DNA of 64,000 nt. It comes from Cladorhizidae sp. MBARI D1340-BT2. Its lineage: Eukaryota; Porifera; Demospongiae; Poecilosclerida; Cladorhizidae. Below the pieces are notes generated by a model that made no database searches, was not told where the DNA came from, and saw only the letters and a program-made list of their open reading frames with translations. The DNA lies in NCBI GenBank assembly GCA_028752905.1, contig JAQNBH010000002.1:19581041-19645040 (forward strand), written 5' to 3'. Position 1 is the stretch's first letter. Every line of letters starts with the position of its first letter. Shown in pieces: positions 25,735 to 37,987 of the stretch. The translations under genes and the position numbers were made by a program.

Positions 25735-26045
25735 GTTCGGTTGCCTCACCAGGCTTACAGTGGGGTGGGGTTGGGTGGTAGGTGTGGGGAGTTTATGTCG
25801 GTGGGTGGGGTTAAGTGTGTGAGGGAGGGAGGGTTATAGTTGGGAAGGTGTGGGCTGGGCGAGGGTACAGTATGTGTATGGCAGGGGTGGGGGGGTGGGG
25901 GGTTGATAAGGGGGGAACTTATGTGTGAGCAGTAAAGTGGGTGTGTGAGGTGAGGGTGAGAGGGGTAGGCAGAAAGTATGTGTGTGGGGGAGACTATGTA
26001 CAAGTAGGTGGGGAGTGTGGGTAGGGCGAGGGGGGAGAGAACATC
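25735..26045 (+). repeat. G-rich, C-poor stretch beside the 32-bp minisatellite
   Basis: The plus strand has many GGG/GGGG runs separated by one to a few bases (for example around 25880-25920), which could form G-quadruplexes. Pro/Ser-rich minus-strand frames here are composition artefacts. Confidence 0.6.
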
Positions 26046-26126
26046 CATCGGAAGAGAAAGAAAAGGATTGTGTGGTAGGTTAGGTGTCGATCTTCCGGTT
26101 GAGGGAACTTAGCCCCAAATATCAAG

Positions 26127-27625
26127 AATGCCGAACACACAGAACATGTAGAGTAGGAATACATGGACACACAGAACATGTAGAGTAGGAATGCATGGAC
26201 ACACAGAACATGTAGAGTAGGAATACATGGACACACAGAACATGTAGAGTAGGAATGCATGGACACACAGAACATGTAGAGTAGGAATGCATGGACACAC
26301 AGAACATGTAGAGTAGGAATGCATGGACACACAGAACATGTAGAGTAGGAATGCATGGACACACAGAACATGTAGAGTAGGAATGCATGGACACACAGAA
26401 CATGTAGAGTAGGAATGCATGGACACACAGAACATGGAATGCATGGACACACAGAACATGTAGAGTAGGAATGCATGGACACACAGAACATGTAGAGTAG
26501 GAATGCATGGACACACAGAACATGTAGAGTAGGAATGCATGGACACATAGAACATGTAGAGTAGGAATGCATGGACACTCAGAACATGTAGAGTAGGAAT
26601 GCATGGACACACAGAACATGTAGAGTAGGAATGCATGGACACAGCACATGTAGAGTAGGAATGCATGGACACAGAACATGTAGAGTAGGAATGCATGGAC
26701 ACAGAACATGTAGAGTAGGAATGCATGGACACACACAACATGTAGAGTAGGAATGCATGGACACACAGAACATGTAGAGTAGGAATGCATGGACACACAG
26801 AACATGTAGAGTAGGAATGCATGGACACACAGAACATGTAGAGTAGGAATGCATGGACACACAGAACATGGAATGCATGGACACACAGAACATGTAGAGT
26901 AGGAATGCATGGACACACAGAACATGTAGAGTAGGAATGCATGGACACACAGAACATGTAGAGTAGGAATGCATGGACACACAGAACATGTAGAGTAGGA
27001 ATGCATGGACACTCAAAACATGTAGAGTAGGAATGCATGAACACACAGAACATGTAGAGTAGGAATGCATGGACACACACAACATGTAGAGTAGGAATGC
27101 ATGGACACACAGAACATGTAGAGTAGGAATGCATGGACACACAGAACATGTAGAGTAGGAATGCATGGACACTCAGAACATGTAGAGTAGGAATGCATGT
27201 CACACAGAACATGTAGAGTAGGAATGCATGGACACACACAACATGTAGAGTAGGAATGCATGGACACACAGAACATGTAGAGTAGTAATGCATGGACACA
27301 CAGAACATGTAGAGTAGGAATGCATGGACACACAGTACATGTAGAGTAGGAATGCATGGACACACAGAATGTGTAGAGTAGGAATGCATGGACACACAGA
27401 ACATGTAGAGTAGGAATGCATGGGCACACAGAACATGTAGAGTAGGAATGCGTGGACACACCCAACATGTAGAGTAGGAATGCATGGACACACAGAACAT
27501 GTAGAGTAGGAATGCATGGACACACAGAACATGTAGAGTAGGAATGCATGGACACACAGAACATGTAGAGTAGGAATACATGGACACACAGAACATGTAG
27601 AGTAGGAATGTATGGAAATGCAGAA
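26127..27625. repeat. 32-bp minisatellite, about 47 copies
   Basis: The unit contains ACACAGAACATGTAGAGTAG and GAATGCATGG and repeats every 32 bp (for example 26221 and 26253). Shorter units lacking TAGAGTAG occur at 26431 and 26865, 434 bp apart, evidence of higher-order duplication. A few copies are 30 bp. Because 32 is not a multiple of three and the minus strand lacks stops in every phase, a spurious frame of over 500 codons spans the array with a 32-residue peptide period. Confidence 0.95.
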
Positions 27626-27639
27626 CTTGTAGCCTCACA

Positions 27640-28345
27640 CGAAGTAACCTGGGTATCCCCCTTAGTGTAGAGTGATCATATGTGGGCATATACCTAAAAG
27701 CCATAATATTCATTGTAGCTCGACTGAGAGACTGAGAGTAATTTGGCCAGTGAGTATACTCATGTACTCTTGCAATTTACTCATATATACTTCTTTACAT
27801 ACTTCTTTACATGCATGGGTGCGTGATGTCAGCAGGTCTATGGAAGAGGGTTAGGTTAGTGAGAGGGTGTTGAATTGAATTCCTGGAGTTACCCTTGGTT
27901 TCTTCCATGAGTGCATGCATGTATATAATATATGTGTTGTTAGTCTGGCAAAACCAATCCCTTGCCTGATTGCAACACTGGCTGTACTGCATTAACAGCA
28001 CACAGACTAGGGTCTGGAGGATACGTGACATAATTCACATCTTACAGAAATCTTGGTAGAACTGGTGAACTGCGAGTTCTCACATGACCGGAGATTGGAA
28101 TATGCTGAAGGTGGGATGGTCTCCTCTGAAGAGGAGTGTTTAGGACACACTGGAAGGCATGTACATTAACCTGCTTCATTTGCTAGCATCCTCAATAACA
28201 CATGATGCAACCTCTCAAACCAACCTTCCTCCCCTGCCGTCCCCTCCCCTGGCTCTAGCTGACATTCCCAGAGCTTGATTCAAATTCTACGGGTATATGA
28301 CTCAGTATTGCCAATGAAGCAATACCTCCGGGCTGTGAGAAAGTT
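27640..28345. other. Non-coding
   Basis: No exon, domain or repeat family was recognised between the minisatellite and the CA-rich tract. Confidence 0.35.
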
Positions 28346-28349
28346 GCTG

Positions 28350-28500
28350 GTCAGTGTACACACACACATGCATGCACATATACATGCACATACATGCACA
28401 CACCCATGCATATAAATGCATACACATATACATGCACATACATACAAACACACATACATGTACACACACGCATACATACACACACACAACACCCACATGT
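28350..28500. repeat. CA/CATG-rich microsatellite
   Basis: Irregular alternation of ACACAC, CATGCA and TACATG over 150 bp. The alternating purine-pyrimidine pattern favours Z-DNA. Confidence 0.85.
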
Positions 28501-28768
28501 GTGTGTAGTTGTGGTGTGTATTGATGTGGCATGTATGTGGACCTAATCTCCACGGTGATGCAATACATCTGGTTTTGTGGAAAGGGTGGGATGAGTGCCA
28601 GCATGTGTATTTGTAGTTTATATATAATTATATATATATATGTGGTGTGTGTGTGCCCCTGGCCTCTGCATGTGTTGCTATGTAAACACACTGTACAAAT
28701 CAAAATAACATTGGCATTGAGTTGTAATCCGACCTACGTGCAACATTACCAATACGTTTCCAGTTACT

Positions 28769-29316
28769 TAATGTGATTTCCATGGACCACCTCACCATGA
28801 CTATTGTCCACCATTATCAATACATGTTCAGTTACTTAATGTGATTTGCATGGACCACCTCACCATGACTATTGTCCACCATTATCAATACATGTTCAGT
28901 TACTTAATGTGATTTGCATGGACCACCTCACCATGACTATTGTCCACCATTATCAATACATGTTCAGTTACTTAATGTGATTTGCATGGACCACCTCACC
29001 ATGACTATTGTCCACCATTATCAATAGTTGTGCAGTTACTTAATGTGATTTGCATGGACCAGCACACTATGACTATTGTCCACCATTATCGATACATGTT
29101 CAGTTACTTAATGTGATTTGCATGGACCACCTCACCATGACTATTGTCCACCATTATCAATAGTTGTGCAGTTACTTAATGTGATTTGCATGGACCAGGA
29201 CACTATGACTATTGTCCACCATTATCAATAGATGTTCAGTTACTTAATGTGATTTGCATGGACCACCTCACTCTGACTATTGTCCACCATTATCAATACA
29301 TGTTCAGTTACTTTGT
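28769..29316. repeat. 68-bp minisatellite, 8 copies, each with an octamer motif
   Basis: The unit, including GGACCACCTCACCATGACTA, TTGTCCACCATTATCAATA and TTCAGTTACTTAATGTGATT, repeats every 68 bp (GATTTGCA at 28843, next at 28911). All but the first unit carry ATTTGCAT, the reverse complement of the POU/Oct octamer ATGCAAAT. Two adjacent variants (ATAGTTGTGCAG, GACCAGNACACTATG) are themselves duplicated. Confidence 0.9.
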
Positions 29317-29332
29317 TGTATAATGTGCACAG

Positions 29333-30287
29333 GTCAAAGAAGCCTTATAGTCGTGCGGTCAAGCCTCTACTCTGTCTCTTGCTGCCTGTTATAGTTCCCA
29401 TTGTTCTCTTGGTCCTCAGCTGTGCTTTAGTAAGCAGTTCATATGGCACAATTCCTCTTGATAAGTCCCTTGCTGTTGCCAAGGACATCATTCACTGAGC
29501 ATTTGTTGCCTTGGCAACTCTTGTGTACGGCCAAATCCGAAATAGCTAGTGACACATTCAACGATAACATGGACGGCCTTCAGATGAATATTCTGTCCAT
29601 TCCTAAAGATGAGACTGAATATAGCTAGCTACACAGGAAAGCCCCAACAAACACTGCCCAAGAATGATTGAGCTTAATCATTTCATATCGCCTGAAGTGT
29701 ATTTCAACCGACTTTTGTACTCGAGAATATATGTCTTCAAGTCGCTATAGCAACCATTCCTTCAAAAATGGTGGCATGTGATGCGGACACTAATATATTC
29801 CTTGACAATTCCTATCCGATTGAATACTTAACAAAGGACAAGGTTCACACATTAATAGTGGGACACAGAAGGTACTATTACGTGGTTGTGGAAGTTGATG
29901 CCATCAGTCAACTGGATTTCTATGCCAATGTGATGTTTGACTTCTTGTACATGGCATGGATGATTACAACTATACTAACAAGAACTATTTGGAAGGAGTG
30001 GATAAAGTGGTCGATTCTTCTCTGGATTGGCTGGGAAGGAGCTTGGTTTTAATGCTCAGTAGTACCTCTGCCCCCCAAAGGAAATTAACTCTGTCACCAT
30101 TCATGTTTTAATGGAGTTTAAGGTCCATGGCTGTGCAGTCTTTCTCATCCCAATCGTGGTTGTGTTGATATACTGTTGTGTCTATTTCTCACTGCAATTT
30201 TGCCTGTTGCAGTGTGTGAGGTGGAGGAAGCTATGGTGGAGGTTTCGGCATCCTCGAGCAGCAGCATACAAGCCAATCAATGCCTGA
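29333..30287 (+). pseudogene. Broken gene for an unknown protein with two membrane segments
   Basis: A trail of protein-like frames follows an acceptor (ATGTGCACAG) at 29332. First comes a basic start and a long hydrophobic segment (LLCLLLPVIVPIVLLVLSC, about 29365-29425). Then come polar stretches in other frames (SDTFNDNMDGLQMNILSIPK; NHFISPEVYFNRLLYSRIYV; TKDKVHTLIVGHRRYYYVVV; DDYNYTNKNYLEGVDKVVDS). Last is INSVTIHVLMEFKVHG, a second hydrophobic segment (VFLIPIVVVLIYCCVYFSLQ) and a basic tail (RWRKLWWRFRHPRAAAY) ending in TGA at 30285-30287. The layout suggests a short N-terminal side, an outside domain of about 200 residues and a basic cytoplasmic tail. Several frameshifts separate the pieces; they could be decay or indel errors in the assembly. 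No family is recognised. Confidence 0.45.
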
Positions 30288-30464
30288 TATTTCCCCCTAT
30301 CCTTTATCTGTTGTTGTATACACATGTGTGCTCTTTGCTCCATTTGGTGTGTAGGAGTGTGTGCCAATTTCAATAGTATGCACAAACAGAAATGTTTTTC
30401 CCCTTCATTTGTCTTGCCATTATTGTGGTTGCTTTTGTGTGTTTGTACTCCTGACAAAAAGTAT

Positions 30465-31200
30465 AATTTAGAACTGAGATATTCATATTCATCTTGTGTG
30501 TGCATAATATCTAGAGAGGGGAAAACCGAGATATTCATATTCATCTTGTGTCTGTATATGTAGAAAGAGGGGAAAACAGAGATATTCATATTTTTCTTGT
30601 TTATGTAGAGAGAGGGGAAAACCGAGATATTCATATTTGTCTTGTATGTGTATGTATATATAATATATGTAGAGAGAGGGGAAAACCGAAATATTCATAT
30701 TCATCTTGTGTGTATATAATATATTATATGTAGAGAGAGGGGAAAACCGAGATATTCATATTCATATTGTGTGTGGGTGATAGGTAGAGGAGGGGAAAAC
30801 CGATATATTCATAATTATTCGTCTTATTGTATATGTAAAAGAGGGGAAAACCGAGATATTCATATTCATCTTGTATGAGTGTATATATAATATATTTAGA
30901 AAGCGGGGAAAACCGAGATATTCATATTCATCTTGTGTGTATATATATATATTATTATGTAGAGAGAGGGGGAAACCGATATATTCATATTCAACTTGTG
31001 TGTGTATAATTATATATATATTATATGTAGAGAGAGGGGGAAACCGAGATATTCATATTCATCTTGTGTGTGGGTGTATAGGTAGAGGGAGGGGAAAACC
31101 GAGATATTCATATTCGTCTTATGTGTGTATATGTAGAAAGAGGGGAAAACCGTGTTTTGTATGTATGTGTGTATATATAATATATGTAGAGAGAGGAGAA
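30465..31200. repeat. Minisatellite of about 50-65 bp units, 12-13 copies
   Basis: The conserved core is GAGATATTCATATTCATCTTG plus GAGAGAGGGGAAAACC. It alternates with a variable TATATAATATATG spacer, which accounts for the length variation. The last unit (about 31148) is truncated. Frames on both strands are by-products. Confidence 0.9.
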
Positions 31201-33690
31201 ATTCTGTGAGGGTATCAGTTTGCTTTGATACGTAAGTTCTCCATTTCGTGCGGAATCTATTCACTGAGTATTCGAAGTTCCCAGTTTAATCCTGTGGGGA
31301 ATCCTTCACTCCCCCTCCCACATGTCCTTCCGAAAGCGGGAAGTTTTGTGGGATGATTTCGACAAAAAATAAATGCAGAAAATCAGTAGCCATAACGATA
31401 GTCTATCTGTATAAGGTGTGTGCATGTGTATACTAAAACACCACTGGCTGCCACACCAGCTTGAAAGCATTCCCACAGCAAAGATAAGGGGTGGGGGATT
31501 TTGTGTCTGTTCGGTACTCCATGATCTGAAGTTCAATCATGGGTGAAAGCTGTCGACACTGCACAAGTTCATGCACAAATACGCTTCCATACTGAATTTA
31601 AATAATGTGCAGTCCACCTGGATAGGTGTGAGGAATAACTAACTATATGAGTGTGCATTGAAAAGAATTTCATTCACTGGCATGTTTGCAATGGCTGCTG
31701 GTTGGAACTTTGGAGTTAGCTGTACACCAGTGTGGACACGACGAACATGCTTTGAGTTAACTAACTGGTCTACATAGGACAGGTATGTGAGGCCACTAGA
31801 TGCCACACCAGTTGGAAAGCACTCACCCAACAGAGTGCAGGTTTCTACAGCTAGTTATATTTACTCACGTTTACTTGATAACAATACAATTATGTGTCCT
31901 CCCTAGCTTGAAATCGTTCAGTCATACCTTGACTAACCTAATGCACATAACAGGAAGTATGTTATCAATGAGCTCTTTGATCTTCAGGCCATCCTCTTTG
32001 ACCTCTGAACCACTGTACTGATGCAGAGGTCAAAAGAGTGACACACAAGACTAGTCTGGTCATTCAAAAGTCCTTTGGAGTATATAGAGTGACCAAAGTT
32101 CACAGCAAAGGAGGTGTGAGAGGGGATGTGAGTTTACCCATGTAAGTAACAGACGAACTTGATAATATCCAAGAATGTCTATTTTATATAACAGTTTAGA
32201 AGCTGAAATGATATTCATGAAACATATCCATATACACTCAAAATTCCTTCCATTCATGAAGTTCAAAGTGTAAGTTTCTTATGTGTGTAAATCACAACTT
32301 TTCATGAACCACAATCAACTGCATAATGTGGTAGATAATGAGAACTGCAATGGATCCTTTTGCAGATCAAAAGTGCACACCAAGTCATAACTTAGAAGTA
32401 GGAACAACCTGGGGGATAAGGGGCCTGGTATTTTTAGACTGAATGCTTAGTCTTCAGGAGCTTGGTGTAGTCGTAGAGGTAAAAAGTGTTATGAAACATT
32501 GATACTGTCCCCATGCCAGTTAGATGATCCTTTACGATTTGACATAGCTCAAACTGGTTGAGTCTCATGGGTCCATTTAAAAAATATATATATATAATGT
32601 AACAAGTCAATAGAGTGTGTTTTAGTTGTTGTTTCTGTATTATATTGGAGCTTCGAAGAAATAGAAGTGTGAGTTTTAGGGTCTCCAAGGCTTTTAAACA
32701 CTTTTTCTTCCATTTTCTTGTATACTGCCATGTGCTTTTGTTGACTGTACCCACTGTAGGGTCATCTACAGGCTCCTTCAAGGACTTTGTAATAGTCACA
32801 CAGGTTAACTTCACCAAATAAATAGCAAAGCGATCAGTAACACCTTTTTACACGGTAACAGTTTTTAAGATCAAGAACTCAACAGCAGAATTGAGTGTGG
32901 GGTCAGTCGTTCAGCTTATAATGCAGCATTGAGGCCTACACTCGGTTCTGATTATAATTATAATGGTATTTGAGCCATATAGCTTGATTGTGTTTTCAAC
33001 AATTCTATATACCCAAACATATTTATCACAATCGAGGAATGGATAGTCATGAATTGAATTCGATTATTTCTTAGTCTTCTTGCACTCAATTAGTTCCTAT
33101 GCTATTATGCTCAAGTTATACAAGTGTAAAAATAGAAGATAAATTCCTTTATTTTATAATAATGATTGCGCTGCCGATTTACTACCCTAGCGACGTATTC
33201 AAGGCAGGCTAGAGATGTTGGGTTTTTTTATCTGAGGTGCTGAACTTTACTTCTTTGTATTTTGTTTTTTGGAGGGGGTGGGGAAAGGAAGTGGTTTCCC
33301 CCTGCCATTTTTAATAATAAAACAATGGCTCTTCCTGATTATGTGTTTCCCTTTATCCATCTCAAACAAAAAATACATCTTTCCCCAACAATAACAACTG
33401 TAATGCAGGAACGGAGATACACTATTGGTTGATGTAAAGGACCTCCCCCCAGAGAGAGATGGTATATACAGTGAAATCAAAAGGTACGATTATATACCAA
33501 TGGCTACAATTGATAGTTTGTGTTTACAAGGTGGGGTGATTTTGCCACACCCGAGTACTACAAGGACATGGTTCATTCATCATTTCCCATTCACTGCCTG
33601 AATCAGAAATCAAAGTTGTTCTCATGCTATTTAAAGAAGAATTAAAGATTGCTGTCTATTGCAGGACTTTACTATTGTTTCCATGAGCTC
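31201..33690. other. Non-coding interval
   Basis: Near 31435-31470 (plus) and 31800-31825 the phrase CCACACCAG.TTGAAAGCA..C recurs, a small dispersed duplication. No exon or transposon domain is supported. Confidence 0.35.
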
Positions 33691-33695
33691 TTCTT

Positions 33696-33830
33696 CTGAT
33701 GAAGGCTGCAGGGGAAGCTTGGGATCCATTCCAAGGTGCATCTGGTGGATTTCTTTGCTGATGGACACAAAATAGTGTTCGCAACTTCGGCTGGAGCATG
33801 TAGTCGAAACATTGATAGAGTAAATTTCAA
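33696..33830 (+). ncRNA. Hammerhead-ribozyme-like motif split by an insertion
   Basis: CTGATGAAGGCT starts at 33696. The expected continuation, CTGGAGCATGTAGTC then GAAAC (33806-33810), comes about 85 bp later, after an unrelated segment. It is followed by AAGTTGATTATTAAGAAGG, the same tail as the copy at 21928. Both core boxes are intact but separated. Confidence 0.5.
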
Positions 33831-34688
33831 GTTGATTATTAAGAAGGTCGTAATTGTTTGCTTGAATGGTCCAGCCAGGAAGTGGGTGTGATTTTAAATG
33901 GTTGTATCTGGAACAGAATGTGGTTAATTATATATGATAATTCATTCTCTTTTCTTAACTACTCTCACTGACTCTCTCTTATGGCAGACATGGCAAAACA
34001 CAACATATTTTGCCTCATTATAGTGAAGGAATGGCCACTCAGTGAACCACTCTGGCATACAAAACTGGATTCTTCTTGTCCAACTTGCTTATATAGGACA
34101 ATTAAATGGCCGTAGCTGATGGGGCTCCTCGGGGATATTTTCAGCTACTACCTCACCTACTCATCAACTAGAGGCCAGGACCTTATTCAGGACTCCAACT
34201 AGCTGCCGATACAAATGGGTGTGGTTAATCACTGTGGGTGTGACAATTTTTTAAAACTTCAAACTAATATAGCTGGGCTTGAAATTTGGTAAGGCCAAAA
34301 CCAGCCAAGTCATGGTGCTTGTATACATGTGTTGGGGACTGCTGTCACCATTATGTTGGCGTTTGATGCGAATCTAGGAGAGGGATTCCTCCTTGATGCT
34401 ATATATCTTCCACCACAACTTGGTTGCTGCCAGCAGAGCTGTTAGCCTAACTAGACCTCACCAGTGCAATTTAGGAGACTACTTGACAGGCGCTAGCCTG
34501 GGTTTAAATGCCCTCAGCCAGCACCTTTGAGCTGAATTCCATTTATGGGCTTTGATATGGAGATGTTGTCACTTTCAACCAATCACACCTATACATAGCA
34601 CCAAATACACCTACATACACTGACACATCTATTATTTGTAATCAATTAAAGTTGGTCATGTTCTGCTCCTCCCCTCTGCTGTCTGCAA
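33831..34688. other. Non-coding
   Basis: Nothing recognisable. It should contain the left end of the hAT element that follows, but I could not identify a terminal repeat. Confidence 0.35.
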
Positions 34689-37046
34689 GTGCTTGTTGTG
34701 GACAGCTTGCTATCCCAAACCATAAACCACCCATGTATGAAAGTGTTAATCATTAGATCTGACTGTGACATTCACACTGACAGTGACAATGAAGAAAGCT
34801 CTGACAAACATTTTGAAAGCCATACACATCCATCTTCAGGTAGTAGTGGCATCTCTCAAATGGAAGTTCCATGTAGTGGTAGTTCTCAAGATCCTTCAGC
34901 TTTGGTTCCAGGTATCAGTACATGTAATGGTTCTTGTTGTACTGGTTCTGAAATATCACAACCAACAAATCCTACAATATTGAAGAAAACTGAAAGGTCT
35001 TTTGGTTCTGGTGGAAACGCCCGTAAGAGATCTTTTGGGGCTTCATGGTATAATCAATATCCATGGCTTCACTTGTGCTGTTCAGAATTTAAGGTATATT
35101 GCTTTTATTGTAAGCTTGCTATTAAGTTAAATGTGAGCGTAGTAAGTATAAAAGCTGATCCAGCATTTTCTACTGTAGGATTTTCCAATTGGAAAAAGGC
35201 AATTGATAGGTTCAAAGATCATGAATCCTCTCTTGCTCATAGAGATTCGTTTGCAGCTTTCATTGCTTCAAGAAGTTCTTCCGTTAATGAGCTGTTGCTG
35301 AAAAGTTTAGATCAAAACCAAGCAAAACGAAGATGTAGCCTACTTCAACAACTTGCAGCACTACGTTTCTTGTTGCGACAGGGCATATCTATTTGAAATG
35401 ACCATGCTGGTGGTTCCAATCTGAGAGTAATGCGTAAGAGTGTACTAAATGAAAGTTCATGGGTATGTGAGAACAAGTACCAGTCACCCGATATCATAAA
35501 TGAAATGATTGAAATAATGGCCCATAAAGTATTACGTTCCTTACTGTCATCAGAGGTGAATTTTCAACGCTGGTTCTCACTTATGGCTGATGAGACAAGA
35601 GATGTTGAGCAGTTGGTTTTATGTTTGAGATGGGTCTCAGAAAACTATGAAGTATTTGAAGATCAGGTTGGCCTTATTCAAGTCGATAATATATACCAGA
35701 GCTGAAACCATCTATTCATCCTTGAAGGATTGTCTTGTACGTTTAGGCATACCATTTCAAAATTGCAGGGGTGAGGCATATGATGGTGCCCGCAATTTTC
35801 AGGGACATGTAACTGGTGTAGCTAAAAGGTTTACTGATGATAATGCTGCAGCAATTTCTGTGCATTGTCTAGCTCATTGTGTCAATCTCTGCCTACAAGA
35901 AGTAGCTAGAAGTAGCAAGTCTACCAAAGAAGGTTTAAATTTTGCAATGGACATAATTCAGATCAAGTATTCTCCTAAACGGCAAATTATTTTTGAAGCT
36001 GTCCAGAAGCAACAAGACTCCTCCCCATCCACTTCTGAGATTAGGAGCCAATGTCCTACCAGGTGGACTGTTCGCACTAGTGCAATTATAAGCAATTATG
36101 AAGCTTTGCGGGAATGTATGGAGATATCATCTCATGGCACAGATGACTGTTCAAGGCTTGCTAATGGTATCCTTGCATTGATGGATCGTTTTTCAATATA
36201 CTTTGGTCTAAAATTTTCAAATTTATTATTCAGCATGACTGAACAACTATCCATTCACCTGCAAGGAAAGGATACTAAAGTGGAAGATGCATATTTTGCA
36301 GTGAATATGTGCATTAGATCACTACAGCAATTGATAGTTTTCTAATATTTTTTGATTCAGTCAAAGAAGAGGCATCAAGAAAGTGTGATCCACCTGTCCT
36401 TCCTCGACAGAGACAGCTGCCAAGGCAAATTGATGATGGTACAGCTCAGCATGTGCATGCATCTGTAGAAGATTTCTACAGAAAAGAATATTTCCAAGCA
36501 ATTGACAGTGTTATAGGAGATTTAGAGAATCGCTTTTCACAAGGAAACTTTTTGCTGGTTAGAAAGTTGGAAAATATGCTTCTTGATTGTGCCAATGGGA
36601 AGGCTGTTTTACTGCCTCAAGAATTATGCAAACTTTACCAAACTGATATTGATTTTGAGAAACTCAAATTACATTTACAAATGTTACCTGATGCCATAAA
36701 ATCTACAGCTCTAGATGGCATTCAGATTCAGAAAGTTACAAGGGTTCAAACTATTTGTGATGTCTTCAATGCACAATATAGCATCAAGTGTATGCTGACA
36801 GAAGTGCATAAGCTTTTGAAGATTTACTTGACAATACCTGTCACAACAGCTACAGCTGAACACAGCTTCTCTGCTCTCAAGCGCATAAAAACGTATTTGA
36901 GAAACTCAATGACTCAACAACGTTTAAACCACTGCATGCTTCTACACATTCACCGGCAAAGAACTGATGACCTTAATCTATCTGAAATTGCACAAGAATT
37001 TATCGATAGGAATGAGAGGAGAAGGAACTTCTTTGGACGCTTTTGA
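34689..37046 (+). pseudogene. hAT transposase pseudogene (ZMYM1/TTF-type)
   Basis: It encodes a nearly complete hAT-superfamily transposase. An acidic/Ser-rich N-terminus precedes a TTF-type zinc finger (WLHLCCSEFKVYCFYCKLAI, then FKDHESSLAHRDSF). The DUF4371 part of the RNase-H-like core follows (FSLMADETRDVEQLVLCLRW, then NCRGEAYDGARNFQGHVTGV and HCLAHCVNLCLQEV). Next come CPTRWTVRTSAIISNYEAL and a C-terminal hAT dimerisation region (IPVTTATAEHSFSALKRIKT). Damage is light: an in-frame TGA at 35394-35396 where the family usually has Arg or Gly, a frameshift near 35690, and another near 36340. DDE-type cut-and-paste activity is therefore lost. The pseudogene at 59862-63585 is the same family. 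Confidence 0.9.
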
Positions 37047-37155
37047 CTGTATATATAGCTAATTGTATTTTTTCCTTAATACTGACCTCAATCATATTAC
37101 AATTTTTGCTGCCCTACATTAGCTAATGGTATAACATATACTTGTGGTAGCAATC

Positions 37156-37735
37156 AGGTGCATACCCAGGATTTTCTGAAGGGGAGGGTGCTCCAATTTG
37201 ACTTTTAATATTCTAAGATGTCGAATGATTTGTTCAAGGAAAGATTTTTGAGGGAAACAGGGGAAAAAGCTGTGTGTTTTGCAGGCCACAGGTTGTTAGG
37301 GGAGGCGGGGGGGGGGGGCAGTTGGTTAGGGGAGGGGGCTGCAGGTTGTTGGGGGAAGGGGACTGCAGTTATTTGGGGGTGGTCACTGCAGGTTGTTGGG
37401 AGAGGGGGAGGGCACAGGTGACTGACCATCAAGGGCCAAAAATTTCCCGAGATCTATTTCTTTGTTCTTTAATACTGAATTGTGAATACTACAACATTCT
37501 GTGGCTAAGTTCAACCCTGTAGCTGAATTCTTCAGAGCATTTGTTATTACTTTACAGAATGGCTATTAGTCCCAGAATGCATCAAAATCAATCTCAGAGC
37601 ATCATATTTTTCAAAAAAATTCGGGGGGGGGGGGGCATCTCCCCAGACCCCCCCCCCTACCTAAATGCTTTAGCACTCCCTCTACATTGATACTGACTTT
37701 GGAATCCCCCCCTCCCCCTCAAAATCCTGTGTTTC
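37156..37735. mobile_element. Non-autonomous element with G-rich terminal inverted repeats
   Basis: The left end, ACCCAGGATTTTCTGAAGGG (from 37164), matches the inverted right end, ACACAGGATTTTGAGGGGGA (to about 37733), over about 25 bases. Both continue into G-rich runs. This kind of end is common in hAT elements. Poly-G/poly-C runs at 37308-37318, 37622-37636 and 37651-37661 are internal. No coding sequence. The exact borders and target duplication are unclear. Confidence 0.5.
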
Positions 37736-37754
37736 TTTAGACTGGCCCACCCAA

Positions 37755-37850
37755 TGTGAAACATCTTCACACAGATAGACCTATCTTTTGAACTATTATA
37801 TCAAAGTCCATACGATGAAGTTTGCAGAATCGATGGAGCTATCTACTCCA
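37755..37850. repeat. Foldback-element outer arm, fragment
   Basis: It matches the outer arm of 38720-39348 (AGACCTATCTTTTGAACTAT, CAAAGTCCATACGATGAAGT). Confidence 0.6.
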
Positions 37851-37987
37851 CTGCAAACAGTTACAGTTGCTATATTGGAATTCTAGGTTATAGGATGGAT
37901 TACAAAATCCATCCAGTAATAGCAAGCTGCTACAAAAGATACACAGGCCACCACTGATGCATAGTCGCTTTAAATATAATAACTTAC

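Noticed and set aside
26109..27713. A 534-codon minus-strand frame of Cys/His-rich repeats as a protein-coding gene
   Set aside because: The peptide is a translation of a 32-bp minisatellite that is open in all phases, with no splice or start context. Indels of 2 or 8 bp between units would break a true frame but do not here only because every phase is open.
37205..37432. Pro-rich minus-strand frame
   Set aside because: It lies in the G-rich interior of a non-autonomous element; the composition alone explains it.
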